A stretch of 64,000 nucleotides of DNA from Sphingomonas sp. HF-S4 (GCF_032911445.1 NZ_JAWJEJ010000002.1:124001-188000), one strand, 5' to 3'. Counted from the first letter of the stretch, positions 8,219 through 18,566 are shown. Notes: a model not told the origin generated them from the sequence alone. A program made the numbers and translations.

Positions 8219-8694
8219 AATAAAGTCCCTTCCGGAAGTCGCCGCTCGTGCTCGAGCAGCCAGGATTTGGTCTTGGGCCCGTCGCCGCCCGAATACTGCC
8301 CAAGCGCGCCGCCGCTGCCGAGCACGCGATGGCAGGGGACGACGATCGGGTAGGGGTTGCGCGCGCAGAGCTGGCCGATCGCGCGCGGGCTGGATCCGAG
8401 CAACTGCGCCAGCGCGCCATAGCTCAGCGTCTCGCCATAGCCGACGGCGATCAGCCCGGCGCGCAGGGCGTCGCCGCGCGGCGTGCCTGTGGGTACGAGC
8501 GGCAGGTCGAAATCCTCGCGCTCCTTGGCGAACCATTGTTCAAGCTGCTCGGCGGCGGCGCGAACCGCCGCGGCGCTGCCTTTGGACATGGTGCCGGCAT
8601 TGCCGATGCGGATCGACGTCAGGGCGGTCTCGTCGCCCTCGATTCGGATAGGACCGATGGGCGTTGCGATTCCGGCATGGTCGCGCGCATACAT
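8215..8694 (-). CDS. ogt: Methylated-DNA-[protein]-cysteine S-methyltransferase
   Basis: This suicide enzyme repairs O6-alkylguanine (and O4-alkylthymine) by moving the alkyl group to its own cysteine. The 159-residue product carries the active-site motif PCHRV with C121, preceded by the DNA-binding helix-turn-helix around SYGALAQLLGSSPRAIGQ with its recognition-helix arginine. I place the start at the ATG 8692-8694 (MYARDHAG); the frame is open for 26 more codons, which would add a non-family N-terminus. It is translationally coupled to the downstream dienelactone hydrolase. Confidence 0.92.
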   Translation of the reverse strand: MYARDHAGIATPIGPIRIEGDETALTSIRIGNAGTMSKGSAAAVRAAAEQLEQWFAKEREDFDLPLVPTGTPRGDALRAGLIAVGYGETLSYGALAQLLGSSPRAIGQLCARNPYPIVVPCHRVLGSGGALGQYSGGDGPKTKSWLLEHERRLPEGTLL

Positions 8695-8743
8695 GGACCA
8701 AGAACTAGCAGCCGCTCCGCGGCCCGCGCAACGGAGACCGGCC

Positions 8744-8974
8744 ATGAAGATCAATGTCGAAGTCGAGTGCACGCCCGAGGAAGCGCGTCGCGCGATGGGG
8801 CTGCCCGATCTCTCGCCGGTGCACGATCGCTATGTCCAGATGATGGTCGACGCGATCGAGAAGCAGGGTACGCCCGAAGGGTTCGCCGACATGGTCCGAA
8901 ACTGGGGACCGATGGGCGAGGGCGCGATGAGCTTCTGGCGGACGATGTTCGAAAGCGGCAACAAGAGCGGCTGA
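8744..8974 (+). CDS. DUF6489-like small protein
   Basis: This is a 76-residue acidic cytosolic protein starting MKINVEVECTPEEARR and ending ESGNKSG, with no membrane segment or signal. It contains a conserved-looking middle, GLPDLSPVHDRYVQMM. I recognise it as a small alphaproteobacterial conserved protein (DUF6489 type). A purine-rich GGAGACC precedes the ATG. Its stop shares one nucleotide with the mnmE start, so the two are probably co-translated. No function is known, although the fixed link to mnmE suggests a role in tRNA modification or ribosome function. Confidence 0.82.
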   Translation: MKINVEVECTPEEARRAMGLPDLSPVHDRYVQMMVDAIEKQGTPEGFADMVRNWGPMGEGAMSFWRTMFESGNKSG

Positions 8975-10260
8975 TGGACACGATCTTTGCAGTTTCGAGC
9001 GGCGCTCCGCCCGCCGCGATCGCGGTGCTGCGACTGAGCGGGCCCCAGGCGTTCGAGGCTGCCGAGGCGCTTGCCGGGACGCTGCCCCAGCCGCGCCGCG
9101 CCGGGCTACGGGCGCTTCGCGATTCGAGCGGAGAACTGCTCGATCGCGCGCTGGTCCTGACCTTTCCGGGGCCCGATAGTGCGAGTGGGGAAGACCTGGT
9201 CGAGCTGCATTTGCATGGCGGTCGCGCGGTCGTGCGGGCAGTGCAGGCCGCACTCGGAGCGATAGAGGGGTTGCGCCCGGCCGAAGCGGGAGAGTTCACG
9301 CGGCGGGCGCTGCTCAACGGTCGGATGGATCTCAGCGAGGCGGAGGGGCTCGGCGACCTGTTGATTGCCGAAACCGAGGCGCAGCGCCGCATCGCGGTGC
9401 GTGCCGCGGAGGGCGGGGTGCGGCGCCAGGTCGAAGCCTGGGCGCAGCGGCTGCTTGGGCTCGCCGCGCAGGTCGAGGCCCAGCTCGATCACAGCGACGA
9501 GGACGATGTTGCCGACGGCGCCGACTCGCTTGCCGCGCTCCATGCCGCCGCAGCGGCGTTGGCGCGCGACATCGCCGATGTCGCTTCCCGCCCGCCGGTC
9601 GAGCGGCTGCGTGACGGGCTTCGCGTCGTGCTTGCCGGGCCACCCAATGCCGGCAAGTCGACGCTGCTCAATGCGATGGTTGAGCGCGAGGCGGCGATCG
9701 TCTCGCCGATCGCGGGGACGACGCGCGACCGGATCGAGGCGCCGGTCACGCGTGGTGGCACTGCTTGGCTGCTGATCGACACTGCGGGGCTCGCCGAGAC
9801 GACCGCCGATCCGATCGAGGCGATCGGTATCACGCGCGCCCGCGCCGCACTCGACGAGGCCGATATCGTGCTGTGGCTCGGCGACGATGCACCGCCGCCC
9901 CATCCGGCGCTGCTCTGGCTTCTCCCGCGTGCCGATATGGTCGGCCGCGAGTCGGCGAGCGGCGAGCGGCTGGTGGTGTCGGGGGCGACGGGCGCGGGGA
10001 TCGATGCGCTCTGGGCTGCGCTGGACCGGCTCGCCTCCGCGCTTCTCCCACAGTCAGACATGCTTGCGCTGAACCGCCGCCAGCGTGATTTAGCTGAGGC
10101 AGCGGGAGACGCGCTGGGGCGTGCTGCGATGCAACATGACTTGTTGCTCTACGCCGAGGAACTGCGGAGCGCCCGCCGCAGCTTCGACGCGATCACGGGC
10201 CGGGTCGGTGTCGAGTCAATGCTCGACGCGCTCTTCTCGCGCTTTTGTATCGGCAAATAG
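8974..10260 (+). CDS. mnmE: tRNA uridine-5-carboxymethylaminomethyl modification GTPase MnmE
   Basis: MnmE works with MnmG to modify the wobble uridine (U34) of certain tRNAs. The 428-residue protein has the N-terminal folate-binding domain, the G domain inserted in the helical domain with G1 GPPNAGKS and G3 DTAGL, and the C-terminal CIGK whose cysteine is catalytically needed. The frame is open far upstream on this strand, but only the ATG at 8974 gives the family start MDTIFAVSSG. It overlaps the small upstream gene by 1 nt. mnmG follows after 57 nt containing a parS-like site. Confidence 0.97.
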   Translation: MDTIFAVSSGAPPAAIAVLRLSGPQAFEAAEALAGTLPQPRRAGLRALRDSSGELLDRALVLTFPGPDSASGEDLVELHLHGGRAVVRAVQAALGAIEGLRPAEAGEFTRRALLNGRMDLSEAEGLGDLLIAETEAQRRIAVRAAEGGVRRQVEAWAQRLLGLAAQVEAQLDHSDEDDVADGADSLAALHAAAAALARDIADVASRPPVERLRDGLRVVLAGPPNAGKSTLLNAMVEREAAIVSPIAGTTRDRIEAPVTRGGTAWLLIDTAGLAETTADPIEAIGITRARAALDEADIVLWLGDDAPPPHPALLWLLPRADMVGRESASGERLVVSGATGAGIDALWAALDRLASALLPQSDMLALNRRQRDLAEAAGDALGRAAMQHDLLLYAEELRSARRSFDAITGRVGVESMLDALFSRFCIGK

Positions 10261-10263
10261 CGA

Positions 10264-10279
10264 TGTTCCACGTGGAACG
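10264..10279. promoter_or_regulatory. parS: parS-like centromere site 1
   Basis: TGTTCCACGTGGAACG matches the bacterial parS consensus, with a perfect 14-bp palindrome at 10265-10278. It lies in the short gap between mnmE and mnmG, 2.5 kb before parA, where ParB would load and spread. Confidence 0.85.
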
Positions 10280-10317
10280 GTTTTGACGTGGAGCGCTTGA
10301 ACCGGTAGCGCGGGTGC

Positions 10318-12147
10318 ATGCAGTTCGACGTAATCGTGATCGGCGGGGGCCATGCCGGCACCGAGGCCGCTGCTGCGGCCGCGCGTCGCGGTGCGCGGAC
10401 GGCACTGCTGAGCTACGACCTGACCAAACTGGGCGCGATGTCGTGCAACCCGGCAATCGGCGGTCTCGGAAAGGGCCACCTTGTCCGCGAGGTCGATGCG
10501 TTCGACGGTCTCATCGGCCGCGCTGCCGATGTGGCCGGCATTCATTATCGGATGCTCAACCGGAGCAAGGGCACCGCAGTCCAGGGACCGCGTGTCCAGG
10601 CGGATCGTACGCGCTACGCCGCCGCGATCCAGACGATGCTGCGCGCGCAACCGGATTTGACGTTGGTCGAAGGTGAGGCGAGCGCCCTGGTGCAGGCCGG
10701 CGGTCGGATTGCCGGCGTTCAGCTGGCTGATGGCACCGTTCTCGAAGCCAAAGCGATCATACTTGCTACGGGCACGTTTCTAGGTGGTCGTATTTTCCGC
10801 GGCGAAGAGCGGGAGCTCGGGGGCCGGGTGGGCGAGGCAGCGGCAACACGACTGGCCGCGCAACTCCGCGCGCTCACATTGCCGATGGCGCGGCTCAAGA
10901 CGGGTACGCCGCCACGTCTAGACGGGCGTACGATCGACTGGTCGCGTATCGCCGAACAGCCGTCGGACGCGGACCGGTGGACGATGTCGCCGATGACGCC
11001 GCACCGAACCCTGCCACAGCTTCATTGCGGAGTGACGCGCACGACCCCTGCTACGCACGACGCGATCCGTGCCGCGCTCGATCGCTCGCCTTTGTTCAGT
11101 GGTGCGATCGACGCGCAGGGACCGCGCTATTGTCCTTCGATTGAGGATAAGATCCACCGCTTCGGCGACCGCGATGGTCACCAGATTTTCCTCGAGCCCG
11201 AGGGGCTGGGCACGCCGCTGATCTACCCAAACGGCATGTCGACGTCATTGCCGGTCGACGTCCAACAGGCCATGATCTCGTCTGTGCCGGGGCTTGAGCG
11301 CTGCGCGATCGTTACGCCGGGCTATGCGGTCGAATATGACTATGTCGATCCCCGCGCGCTCGACGCGACGCTGGGACTTCCGCAGATTCCGGGCCTCTAT
11401 TGCGCCGGCCAGATCAACGGCACTACCGGCTATGAAGAAGCGGCGGGGCAGGGGCTGGTTGCCGGCGCCAATGCTGCGGCCTTTGCGCGCGGCATCGAGC
11501 CACTGCTGCTCGAACGCGCCACCTCCTATCTGGGCGTTATGGTCGATGACCTGATCCTTCAGGGTGTCACCGAACCTTATCGAATGCTCACTGCCCGTGC
11601 GGAGTTTCGCTTGCGTCTCCGCGCCGACAACGCCGAAACGCGATTGGCCGAGGCGGCAGGGCAACTGGGCCTTCTCGGCGCAGCGCGTGCCGCCCGCTAT
11701 CGTCAGCGCGCCGTTGCTCGCGCCGAGCTCGAGGCGCACTTCGCCACACCACTAACTGCCACGGCGGTCCACGTGCGGGGCGCCCCCATCGGTCTGGATG
11801 GCGCGCGACGTTCTGGAAAGGAATGGCTGAGGTTTCCCGGCGTCGAACTAGCCCACGTTTCGAAGGGAATTGATTCAGACCCGCATCTGCTCGCGGAGTT
11901 TATCGAGGACGCGCGCTACGCGCCTTATATCGAGCGCCAAGACGCTGAGGTCGCTGCATTGCACGCGAATGACGCGGTTCGGCTCAGCCTAGAGCTCGAT
12001 TTCGCCGCGGTTCCGGGCTTGTCTAACGAGATGGTCGAGAAGCTCACCGCGAGCCGACCAGAAACGTTGGGTGCCGCGTCGCGCATTCGGGGTATTACAC
12101 CTGCAGCGCTGTCGGCGATCCTCCTGCATGCGCGCAGGGCGGCATGA
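10318..12147 (+). CDS. mnmG: tRNA uridine-5-carboxymethylaminomethyl modification enzyme MnmG (GidA)
   Basis: This FAD-dependent partner of MnmE forms the 5-carboxymethylaminomethyl group on U34 of tRNA. The 609-residue protein opens with the FAD Rossmann loop IGGGHAG (residues 8-14). It carries the signature [15 protein letters not shown] with C43, and later [19 protein letters not shown], the second family signature. The C-terminal helical domain that binds MnmE is complete. It overlaps rsmG by 4 nt. The order mnmE-mnmG-rsmG-parA-parB is the classic origin-proximal cluster. Confidence 0.97.
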   Translation: MQFDVIVIGGGHAGTEAAAAAARRGARTALLSYDLTKLGAMSCNPAIGGLGKGHLVREVDAFDGLIGRAADVAGIHYRMLNRSKGTAVQGPRVQADRTRYAAAIQTMLRAQPDLTLVEGEASALVQAGGRIAGVQLADGTVLEAKAIILATGTFLGGRIFRGEERELGGRVGEAAATRLAAQLRALTLPMARLKTGTPPRLDGRTIDWSRIAEQPSDADRWTMSPMTPHRTLPQLHCGVTRTTPATHDAIRAALDRSPLFSGAIDAQGPRYCPSIEDKIHRFGDRDGHQIFLEPEGLGTPLIYPNGMSTSLPVDVQQAMISSVPGLERCAIVTPGYAVEYDYVDPRALDATLGLPQIPGLYCAGQINGTTGYEEAAGQGLVAGANAAAFARGIEPLLLERATSYLGVMVDDLILQGVTEPYRMLTARAEFRLRLRADNAETRLAEAAGQLGLLGAARAARYRQRAVARAELEAHFATPLTATAVHVRGAPIGLDGARRSGKEWLRFPGVELAHVSKGIDSDPHLLAEFIEDARYAPYIERQDAEVAALHANDAVRLSLELDFAAVPGLSNEMVEKLTASRPETLGAASRIRGITPAALSAILLHARRAA

Positions 12148-12767
12148 ACCAGGACCAGGCGCGACTCTGGGTTCGGGAACGCTTCGGTGTTTCACGTGAA
12201 ACTCTGCTCGCGCGCTACGCCGAGATGCTGGTAGCCGAATCTGCTAACCAGAACCTTATTGCCCGTTCTACATTTGATGAGGTCTGGGCGCGCCATGTCG
12301 TCGACTCGGCTCAACTCGTTCCGCTAGCTGAGAACGCTCCACTTGGAACGTGGCTAGATGTTGGCAGCGGCGCGGGCCTCCCGGGAATCGTGGCGGCGAT
12401 TCTAACCCACCGGCCAGTCGTTCTTGCGGAGCCGCGTGCGCGTCGCGTTGCATTTCTGCGCGCAGTCACCGAGGCGTTGCAGCTCGCGGATCGCGTGACC
12501 GTACATCATGGCAAGGTTGAGAGCTTTCTGCCCGAACAACCCGTTGCTATTGTCTCCGCCCGCGCGGTGGCGGAGCTATCCCAACTTATCGCATCCGCGA
12601 TTCACTCCACCGATTCCTCCACAATCTGGGTGCTACCAAAGGGCCGCAATGCGCAATTGGAGGTGGCCGCGGCGCAGCGCACGTGGCAGGGTGTGTTTCA
12701 CGTGGAACCCAGCCTGACGCAAGACGACTCAGGTGTCGTGGTAGCCCAAGGGGTACGGCGTACATGA
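12144..12767 (+). CDS. rsmG: 16S rRNA (guanine-N7) methyltransferase RsmG
   Basis: RsmG (GidB) methylates G527 of 16S rRNA using S-adenosylmethionine; its loss gives low-level streptomycin resistance in several bacteria. The 207-residue protein contains the SAM-binding loop [13 protein letters not shown], followed by the acidic residue in [13 protein letters not shown]. The ATG sits in the mnmG stop and its own stop overlaps parA, so mnmG-rsmG-parA-parB is one coupled unit. Two parS-like palindromes are embedded in its coding sequence, near residues 15-20 and near the C-terminus, so this gene doubles as centromere DNA. Confidence 0.95.
   Translation: MNQDQARLWVRERFGVSRETLLARYAEMLVAESANQNLIARSTFDEVWARHVVDSAQLVPLAENAPLGTWLDVGSGAGLPGIVAAILTHRPVVLAEPRARRVAFLRAVTEALQLADRVTVHHGKVESFLPEQPVAIVSARAVAELSQLIASAIHSTDSSTIWVLPKGRNAQLEVAAAQRTWQGVFHVEPSLTQDDSGVVVAQGVRRT
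12188..12203. promoter_or_regulatory. parS: parS-like centromere site 2 (inside rsmG)
   Basis: TGTTTCACGTGAAACT is one base from the palindrome TGTTTCACGTGAAACA used by Caulobacter and many other bacteria. It lies 45 nt inside rsmG, so the codons for G-V-S-R-E-T are constrained by the site. Confidence 0.88.
12694..12709. promoter_or_regulatory. parS: parS-like centromere site 3 (inside rsmG, just before parA)
   Basis: TGTTTCACGTGGAACC mixes the two half-site forms seen at sites 1 and 2 (GTTTCAC and GTGGAAC). It lies 55 nt before the parA start, so bound ParB could also influence parAB expression. Confidence 0.8.
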
Positions 12768-13549
12768 TCTGTATCGCGATCGCCAACCAGAAGGGTGGTG
12801 TGGGCAAGACCACCACCGCTATCAATGTCGGCACCGCGCTGGCGGCGACCGGCAAGCGCGTGCTGCTGCTCGATCTTGATCCGCAGGGCAACGCGTCGAC
12901 CGGGCTCGGTGTCGGCAGAGCCGAACGCGACGGCCATTCGACCTATGACCTGCTCGTCGGCAATGCTCAGCTTGATCAGGTCGCGATTTCTACCAAGGTG
13001 CCGCGGTTGGATATCGTTCCCGCGACGCAAGATCTGTCGGGTGCGGAAATCGAGCTGATCGAGTTCGAGGCGCGCACCCATCGCCTCGACTCTGCGCTCG
13101 CCACCCAAGCGGCAGCACGCTGGGATGTCGTGTTGATCGATTGTCCGCCCTCGCTCGGGCTGTTGACGATCAACGCAATGGTCGCGGCACATGCGCTCTT
13201 GGTCCCGCTGCAGTGCGAATTTTTCGCATTGGAAGGGCTCAGTCAGCTACTCAGTACGATTGATCGCATCCGCAGTCGGTTCAACCCTGGGCTATCGATC
13301 CTCGGAGTCGCGCTGACGATGTACGATCGGCGCAATCGACTGACCGATCAGGTGGCCGACGACGTTCGCGCGGTGCTCGGCAAAGTCGTGTTCGACACGG
13401 TGATCCCGCGTAACGTTCGCTTGTCCGAGGCCCCGAGCCACGGCATGCCGGCGCTGATCTATGATTATCGCTGCGCCGGGTCGGAAGCATATATCGCGCT
13501 CGCTCGCGAAGTGATCGAACGCCTGCCCAAACTGAAGAAGGCCGCATGA
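12764..13549 (+). CDS. parA: Chromosome partitioning ATPase ParA (Soj)
   Basis: ParA is the DNA-binding ATPase that moves ParB-parS complexes apart after replication. The 261-residue protein starts [18 protein letters not shown], with the deviant Walker A motif KGGVGKT (residues 10-16, K10 and K15), followed by DLDPQGNAS and VVLIDCPPS, all typical of chromosomal ParA. The frame is open from 12683 in rsmG, but the ATG at 12764 overlaps the rsmG stop and gives the family N-terminus without the long HTH extension of plasmid ParA. It is coupled to parB by ATGA. Confidence 0.97.
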   Translation: MICIAIANQKGGVGKTTTAINVGTALAATGKRVLLLDLDPQGNASTGLGVGRAERDGHSTYDLLVGNAQLDQVAISTKVPRLDIVPATQDLSGAEIELIEFEARTHRLDSALATQAAARWDVVLIDCPPSLGLLTINAMVAAHALLVPLQCEFFALEGLSQLLSTIDRIRSRFNPGLSILGVALTMYDRRNRLTDQVADDVRAVLGKVVFDTVIPRNVRLSEAPSHGMPALIYDYRCAGSEAYIALAREVIERLPKLKKAA

Positions 13550-14439
13550 ACGAACCCGCTCCCCGCAAGCACGGCCTTGGCCGCGGCCTTAGCGCGCTGC
13601 TCGGCGACAGTGTGGCCGAGGCACCAATCTCGAGCGGCGCGGAGGGCGGTGGCAATGCCGGTCTGCGCACCTTGCCGGTCAGCGCGATGGCGCCGCATCC
13701 CGGTCAGCCGCGCCGCCATTTCGACGACGCCGCGCTCGACGACCTAGCCGAATCGATCGCGTCGCGCGGGCTAATCCAGCCGATCGTCGTCCGCCCGCAT
13801 GGCCACAGCTACCAGATCGTCGCCGGCGAGCGTCGCTGGCGCGCCGCGCAGCGTGCGCGGCTTCACGAAGTCCCGGTAATCGTTCGCGAACTCAGTGACG
13901 CCGAGACGATGGAAATCGCGCTGGTAGAGAACATCCAGCGCCAGGATCTCAACGCGATCGAAGAAGCCGAGGCCTATGCGCGGTTGATCGGCGAGTTTGG
14001 CCACACCCAGGAGGCGCTCGCCCGGCTCGTCCACAAGTCGCGCAGCCATGTCGCCAACCTGTTGCGATTGCTCGATCTTCCCCAGCCGGTTCGCCAGATG
14101 GTGGTCGAGGGCGCGATCGAGATGGGGCATGCCCGCGCGCTGATCGGCGCCCCCGACGCCGAGCGGCTCGCGCGCACCGTCGCCGAGAAGGGCCTGTCGG
14201 TTCGCGAGACAGAGAAGCTCGCGCGCGAGGCCAAGCCCGGCAGCCAGCGCCGCGAGGGGAGCGGTGGGGCGGGGGATCGCAACGCCGACATCCAGGCACT
14301 CGAGCGCCAACTCGGCGACGTGCTCGGCCTGAACGTCAAGATCGTCCACGGAACGAAGGGCGGCACGCTCACCCTGAACTATTCGACGCTCGACCAGCTC
14401 GACATGGTGTGTCAGCGCCTGACCGGCGAGCGGATCTAA
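13546..14439 (+). CDS. parB: Chromosome partitioning protein ParB (Spo0J)
   Basis: ParB is the CTP-dependent DNA clamp that loads at parS and stimulates ParA. The 297-residue protein has the ParA-activating N-terminal motif KHGLGRGLSALLG (residues 8-20), the CTP-binding motifs GERRWR (94-99) and ENIQRQD (128-134), a helix-turn-helix around residues 150-185 and a C-terminal dimerisation domain. In this group ParB also recruits MipZ, encoded at 31.4 kb. The stop is 4 nt from the convergent holA stop, leaving no room for a terminator. Confidence 0.97.
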   Translation: MNEPAPRKHGLGRGLSALLGDSVAEAPISSGAEGGGNAGLRTLPVSAMAPHPGQPRRHFDDAALDDLAESIASRGLIQPIVVRPHGHSYQIVAGERRWRAAQRARLHEVPVIVRELSDAETMEIALVENIQRQDLNAIEEAEAYARLIGEFGHTQEALARLVHKSRSHVANLLRLLDLPQPVRQMVVEGAIEMGHARALIGAPDAERLARTVAEKGLSVRETEKLAREAKPGSQRREGSGGAGDRNADIQALERQLGDVLGLNVKIVHGTKGGTLTLNYSTLDQLDMVCQRLTGERI

Positions 14440-14443
14440 GGGT

Positions 14444-15460
14444 CTATCCCCGCGCCCTAGCTGCAGCCCTCGCGATCGCGGCGCATTCGGCTTCGGCGAG
14501 GACCTCGCCGGCGCTTCCCGAGTGCATCATGGCACGTTCGGTTTGGCGGACGCGATCGATCGCGCGGGCGATCTGGGCGGCGTTCCAGCGACGCAGCGCC
14601 CGGCCAGTCGCGGCTTTCTCCCGGAAGAAAACACGATGCTTTTCAAGTACTTCGTCTACACTCGCGCCCCGATCCATGTCACCGCGCAGCTCGGCTAGCG
14701 TCATCAGTCGGCGCGCAAGCTGGCGAAGCAGCGGGATCGCCGTGCCGTCGCCCAATCGGGCAAGCTCGGTGCCGACCTCGGCCACCCGCCCGTCTAGCAC
14801 CGCGTCGATCGCCTCGAACAGCTCAGTGTCGCCCAGATCGGCGCCGATCGCGTCGAGCGCCGCGCCATCGGCGTCCTTGGGGCGGTCGGGCGCCGCGTCG
14901 AGGAAAAGCGCCAGCTTTTCGACCTCGCGCGCTAGAATCGCGCGGTCGCCGCCGGTCGCCGAGGCGAGCCGCTGCGGCACGTCACCGGTAAGCCGCAAGC
15001 CGTGCTCGCGCCCCACGGTCGTCGCCAGCCGCGCCGCGTCGATCCCCTCGGGGACGTAGCAGGCAAAGGTCAGCGCGGCGGGAGAGGCGATCGCTGCCTT
15101 AACCAGCTTGCCGCTCGCCTTGAGCCCCGGCCCGATTGCGACCACGGGATTACCCGCGCGCTCGGCCGCGAGCAGCAGCGACACCGATTCGCCGGCGCCT
15201 TCTTCAATCCCCAGGATCCGTACGAAGCGCACGCCGCCGAACAGAGACATCGACGCCGCCTCGTCGGCGAGCCGTCCAGGCTGCTCGCGAAGCGCCTTCA
15301 TGTCGAGGTCGATGCGCTCGACATCGGGGCCCAGCGCGCGCGCGAGGCGTTCGGCGAGCTCGGCGGCACCGGCCTCGTCGGGGCCGTGGAAAAGATAGAG
15401 CCGCGTCGCCGGATTGGGCTTGTCGACGGCGCCGCGGATTTGCGTCGCGCTCGCCTTCAT
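14444..15460 (-). CDS. holA: DNA polymerase III delta subunit
   Basis: HolA is the clamp-loader subunit that opens the beta sliding clamp. The 338-residue product has the family N-terminal segment LYLFHGPDEAGAAELAERLA, a collar-forming C-terminal helical part and no intact Walker A, as expected for delta. It is the last gene of the leftward leuS-lptE-holA operon and overlaps lptE by 4 nt, an order widely conserved in proteobacteria. It ends face to face with parB with a 4-nt gap, so the two transcripts probably run into each other. Confidence 0.92.
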   Translation of the reverse strand: MKASATQIRGAVDKPNPATRLYLFHGPDEAGAAELAERLARALGPDVERIDLDMKALREQPGRLADEAASMSLFGGVRFVRILGIEEGAGESVSLLLAAERAGNPVVAIGPGLKASGKLVKAAIASPAALTFACYVPEGIDAARLATTVGREHGLRLTGDVPQRLASATGGDRAILAREVEKLALFLDAAPDRPKDADGAALDAIGADLGDTELFEAIDAVLDGRVAEVGTELARLGDGTAIPLLRQLARRLMTLAELRGDMDRGASVDEVLEKHRVFFREKAATGRALRRWNAAQIARAIDRVRQTERAMMHSGSAGEVLAEAECAAIARAAARARG

Positions 15461-15999
15461 TGGCCGCCGGTGGGGGCGGGTAGCGCCGGCACATTGGCGG
15501 GCACCGCGGCGCTGCCTGACTGGGCGAAGCGGGCGACGCGCGCGACGATCTGGTCGGCGACGATCCCCGAAAGCCGCTCGAGCGCGCTCTTCTCCGCCGC
15601 GATCGTGGCATATTCGGAGCCGACCACGTCGATGCCCGCGTCGGATCCCGCAGTCGCGTCGAGCACCACCTGGCCGCTCGCCAGGTCGACGAGCTGGTAG
15701 CGCGCGCGAAGCGTCCGCCGCTCGCGCGCGACACTGTCGTCGCTGCGTACGCCGAGCCCGGCGATCGTATCGTCGAGCTTGACCTCAAGCCGGTAGCGCG
15801 GCGCCGCGTCGGCCCCGGCGTCGAGCCGGTCGCGCAGCGCGTTGCTCACCAGCCAGCCCGATTGCCCCTCGATCGGGGCGACCTGGATCGCGGCGAGCGT
15901 CGCCTGCACCGGCCCGGCCGCGCCGCCGCCGTACAGCGGCCGCAGACCGCAGCCTGAAAGCGCCAGCGCGCCGGCGGCGAGGAGCAGGGCCAACCTCAT
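15457..15999 (-). CDS. lptE: LPS-assembly lipoprotein LptE
   Basis: LptE plugs the LptD beta-barrel that inserts lipopolysaccharide in the outer membrane. The 180-residue protein has a lipoprotein signal peptide with lipobox LSGC, giving C17 as the lipidated residue, and then GLRPLYGG, the signature seen directly after the cysteine in alphaproteobacterial LptE. The rest is a compact alpha/beta domain and a Pro/Ala-rich tail. It is coupled by 4-nt overlaps to leuS upstream and holA downstream. Sequence identity in this family is low, so the call rests mainly on the lipobox, the GLRPLY motif and the operon. Confidence 0.87.
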   Translation of the reverse strand: MRLALLLAAGALALSGCGLRPLYGGGAAGPVQATLAAIQVAPIEGQSGWLVSNALRDRLDAGADAAPRYRLEVKLDDTIAGLGVRSDDSVARERRTLRARYQLVDLASGQVVLDATAGSDAGIDVVGSEYATIAAEKSALERLSGIVADQIVARVARFAQSGSAAVPANVPALPAPTGGQ

Positions 16000-18533
16000 G
16001 CGACGATGTTCACCAGACGGTCGGGCACGACGATCACCTTCCTTGGCGGCTTGCCTTCGAGTGCACGAACGATCTTCTCCGCTGCAAGTGCCGCGGCCTC
16101 GACCTGCTCCTTCGGTGCGCCCTTGGGCAATACCAGCGTATCGCGCAGCTTGCCATTGACCTGCACGGCGATCGTCACTTCGTCATCGACGAGCAGCGCG
16201 GGATCGACTTTGGGCCATTCGGCGTCGGCGATCAGTCCGTCCCGGCCCATTTCGGCCCAGGCTTGCTCTGCGATATGCGGCACCATCGGCGCGACGATGC
16301 GGACGAGGGTGCGGATCGCGTTAGTGCGCGAGGCCGAGAGCTTGGCCTTCTCGATCGCGCCGACCAATTCGTAGAGCTTGGCGACCGACTTGTTAAAGGT
16401 CAGTGCCTCGATATCCTCGGCGACGCCCGCTATCGTACGGTGCAGGCGCTTGTCGAGATCCTTGTCCTCGCCAGTCGCCTCTTCTAGGCCATCGAACAGC
16501 TTCCACAGCCGCTGCACGAAGCGCCACGCGCCCTCGATGCCGTTCTCGCTCCATTCGAGGTCGCGTTCGGGCGGCGAGTCCGACAGCATGAACCAGCGGA
16601 CTGCGTCGGCGCCGTATTTATCGACGATCGGCTCGGGATCGACCGTGTTCTTCTTCGACTTCGACATCTTCTCAATGCGGCCGACTTCGGCGACGTCACC
16701 CGAGGCGATCTCGACCGCCCCGGCGCTGTCCTTGCGGACTTCGTCGGGCGAGAGCCAGCGCCCATCCAGCGCCTTGTAGGTCTCGTGTGTCACCATCCCC
16801 TGGGTAAACAGCCCCGCGAACGGTTCGGCGACATCCAGCTTGCCGATATGCTGGAGCGCCCGAGTGAAGAAGCGCGCGTAGAGCAAATGCAGGATCGCAT
16901 GCTCGACTCCGCCGATATACTGGCCGACCGGCAGCCACTGCTCCGCCACGGCTTTGTCGAACGGCTTATCGCCCGGCTGGCTGGCGAAGCGGATGAAGTA
17001 CCAGGATGAGTCCACGAAGGTGTCGAGCGTGTCGGTCTCGCGCCGCGCCGCGCTGCCGCATTTGGGACAATCGACATGCTTCCAGGTCGAATGGCGGTCG
17101 AGCGGGTTGCCGGGAACGTCGAAGCTCACATCCTCGGGCAGCACCACCGGCAGTTGGTCGCGCGGTACGCCGACCGGGCCGCAGCTCTCGCAATGGATGA
17201 TCGGGATCGGGGTGCCCCAATAGCGCTGGCGGCTGACGCCCCAGTCGCGCAGCCGCCATACGGTTTGGCCCTTGCCCCAGCCGCCATCTTCGGCGCGCTG
17301 GATCACCGCGCGCTTGGCATCGGCCACGTCCATCCCGTCGAGGAAGTGCGAGTTTACCAGCGTGCCCGGCCCGGTATAGGCTTCGCCGTCGTCGAATTCG
17401 GATGCCGTCTTGTCGCCCTCGGAGACAACGCGGCGGATCGACAGCGCGTATTTGGTCGCGAAGTCGAAATCGCGCTGGTCATGCGCGGGCACGCCGAACA
17501 CCGCGCCGGTGCCATAATCCATCAGCACGAAATTGGCGATGTAAACCGGCAATTCCCAAGCCAGGTCAAAGGGATGGGTCGCACGGATGCCGGTGTCGAA
17601 GCCCAGCTTCTCCTGCGTCTCGAGCTCGGCTGCGGTCGTCCCGCCTTGCTTGCAGCGCTCGATGAACGCGGCGATCTCGGGCGAGTCCTTCGCCAGCGCC
17701 TGCGCGATCGGATGATCGGCCGCGATCGCGACGAAGCTCGACCCGAAAATCGTGTCGGGGCGGGTGGTGAACACCTCGACCTCGCCGCCAGCGGACAGCG
17801 CAAACTTGAACTGCAGCCCCTCGCTCTTGCCGATCCAGTTCTCCTGCATCAGCTTGACCTTGTCGGGCCAATGCTCGAGCCCCTGAACACCGCGCAGCAG
17901 CTCGTCGGCGAACTGGGTGATTTTCAGGAACCACTGACTGAGCTTCTTGCGCTCGACCAGTGCGCCCGAGCGCCAGCCGCGCCCGTCGATCACCTGCTCG
18001 TTGGCGAGCACGGTCATGTCGACCGGATCCCAGTTCACCGCGCTCTCCTTGCGGTAAACGAGGCCATTCTCGAAGAAGTCGAGGAAGATCGCCTGCTCGT
18101 GACCGTAATAATCGGGTTCGCAGGTCGCCAGTTCGCGCGTCCAGTCGAGCGCGAAGCCGAGCCGCTTGAGCTGCGCCTTCATCGTCGCGATGTTCTGGCG
18201 GGTCCAGTTGCCCGGATGGACTTTCTTTTCCATCGCGGCATTCTCGGCAGGCATGCCGAATGCGTCCCAGCCCATCGGGTGGAGCACTTCCATGCCCTTC
18301 ATCCGCCGGAAGCGCGCGAGCACGTCGCCCATCGTATAGTTGCGGACATGGCCCATATGGATGCGCCCCGAAGGATAGGGGAACATCTCTAGGACGAAGC
18401 TCTTGGGCTTGGGGCTGTCGTCGCGCGCGGCGAAGGTGCGGCGCTCGTCCCAGACCTTCTGCCAGTGCGAATCGGACTTCAGCGCATCGAAGCGGGACAC
18501 CGGAATTCCTTCAATTTCTGCAGCCTTGGGCAC
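15996..18533 (-). CDS. leuS: Leucyl-tRNA synthetase
   Basis: This class I aminoacyl-tRNA synthetase charges tRNA-Leu. The 845-residue protein shows the HIGH-type motif HMGH at residues 59-62 within [16 protein letters not shown], the editing (CP1) domain with [16 protein letters not shown], a CPKCG zinc-like knuckle and the KMSKSKKN loop. The length is normal. It heads the leuS-lptE-holA operon. A later ATG cannot be excluded, but the chosen start gives a plausible 16-residue lead before the conserved SHWQKVWDE. Confidence 0.96.
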   Translation of the reverse strand: MPKAAEIEGIPVSRFDALKSDSHWQKVWDERRTFAARDDSPKPKSFVLEMFPYPSGRIHMGHVRNYTMGDVLARFRRMKGMEVLHPMGWDAFGMPAENAAMEKKVHPGNWTRQNIATMKAQLKRLGFALDWTRELATCEPDYYGHEQAIFLDFFENGLVYRKESAVNWDPVDMTVLANEQVIDGRGWRSGALVERKKLSQWFLKITQFADELLRGVQGLEHWPDKVKLMQENWIGKSEGLQFKFALSAGGEVEVFTTRPDTIFGSSFVAIAADHPIAQALAKDSPEIAAFIERCKQGGTTAAELETQEKLGFDTGIRATHPFDLAWELPVYIANFVLMDYGTGAVFGVPAHDQRDFDFATKYALSIRRVVSEGDKTASEFDDGEAYTGPGTLVNSHFLDGMDVADAKRAVIQRAEDGGWGKGQTVWRLRDWGVSRQRYWGTPIPIIHCESCGPVGVPRDQLPVVLPEDVSFDVPGNPLDRHSTWKHVDCPKCGSAARRETDTLDTFVDSSWYFIRFASQPGDKPFDKAVAEQWLPVGQYIGGVEHAILHLLYARFFTRALQHIGKLDVAEPFAGLFTQGMVTHETYKALDGRWLSPDEVRKDSAGAVEIASGDVAEVGRIEKMSKSKKNTVDPEPIVDKYGADAVRWFMLSDSPPERDLEWSENGIEGAWRFVQRLWKLFDGLEEATGEDKDLDKRLHRTIAGVAEDIEALTFNKSVAKLYELVGAIEKAKLSASRTNAIRTLVRIVAPMVPHIAEQAWAEMGRDGLIADAEWPKVDPALLVDDEVTIAVQVNGKLRDTLVLPKGAPKEQVEAAALAAEKIVRALEGKPPRKVIVVPDRLVNIVA

Positions 18534-18566
18534 TAGGCAGCCGCGTGCAGGCGATCAACCCTGGCG

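Noticed and set aside
11767..11778. GTCCACGTGCGG in mnmG as parS
   Set aside because: Only the core and one partial arm fit; the right half-site is absent.
12336..12349. Fourth parS-like site, GCTCCACTTGGAAC, inside rsmG
   Set aside because: Two mismatches break the palindrome centre (CACTTG instead of CACGTG), which is critical for ParB binding.
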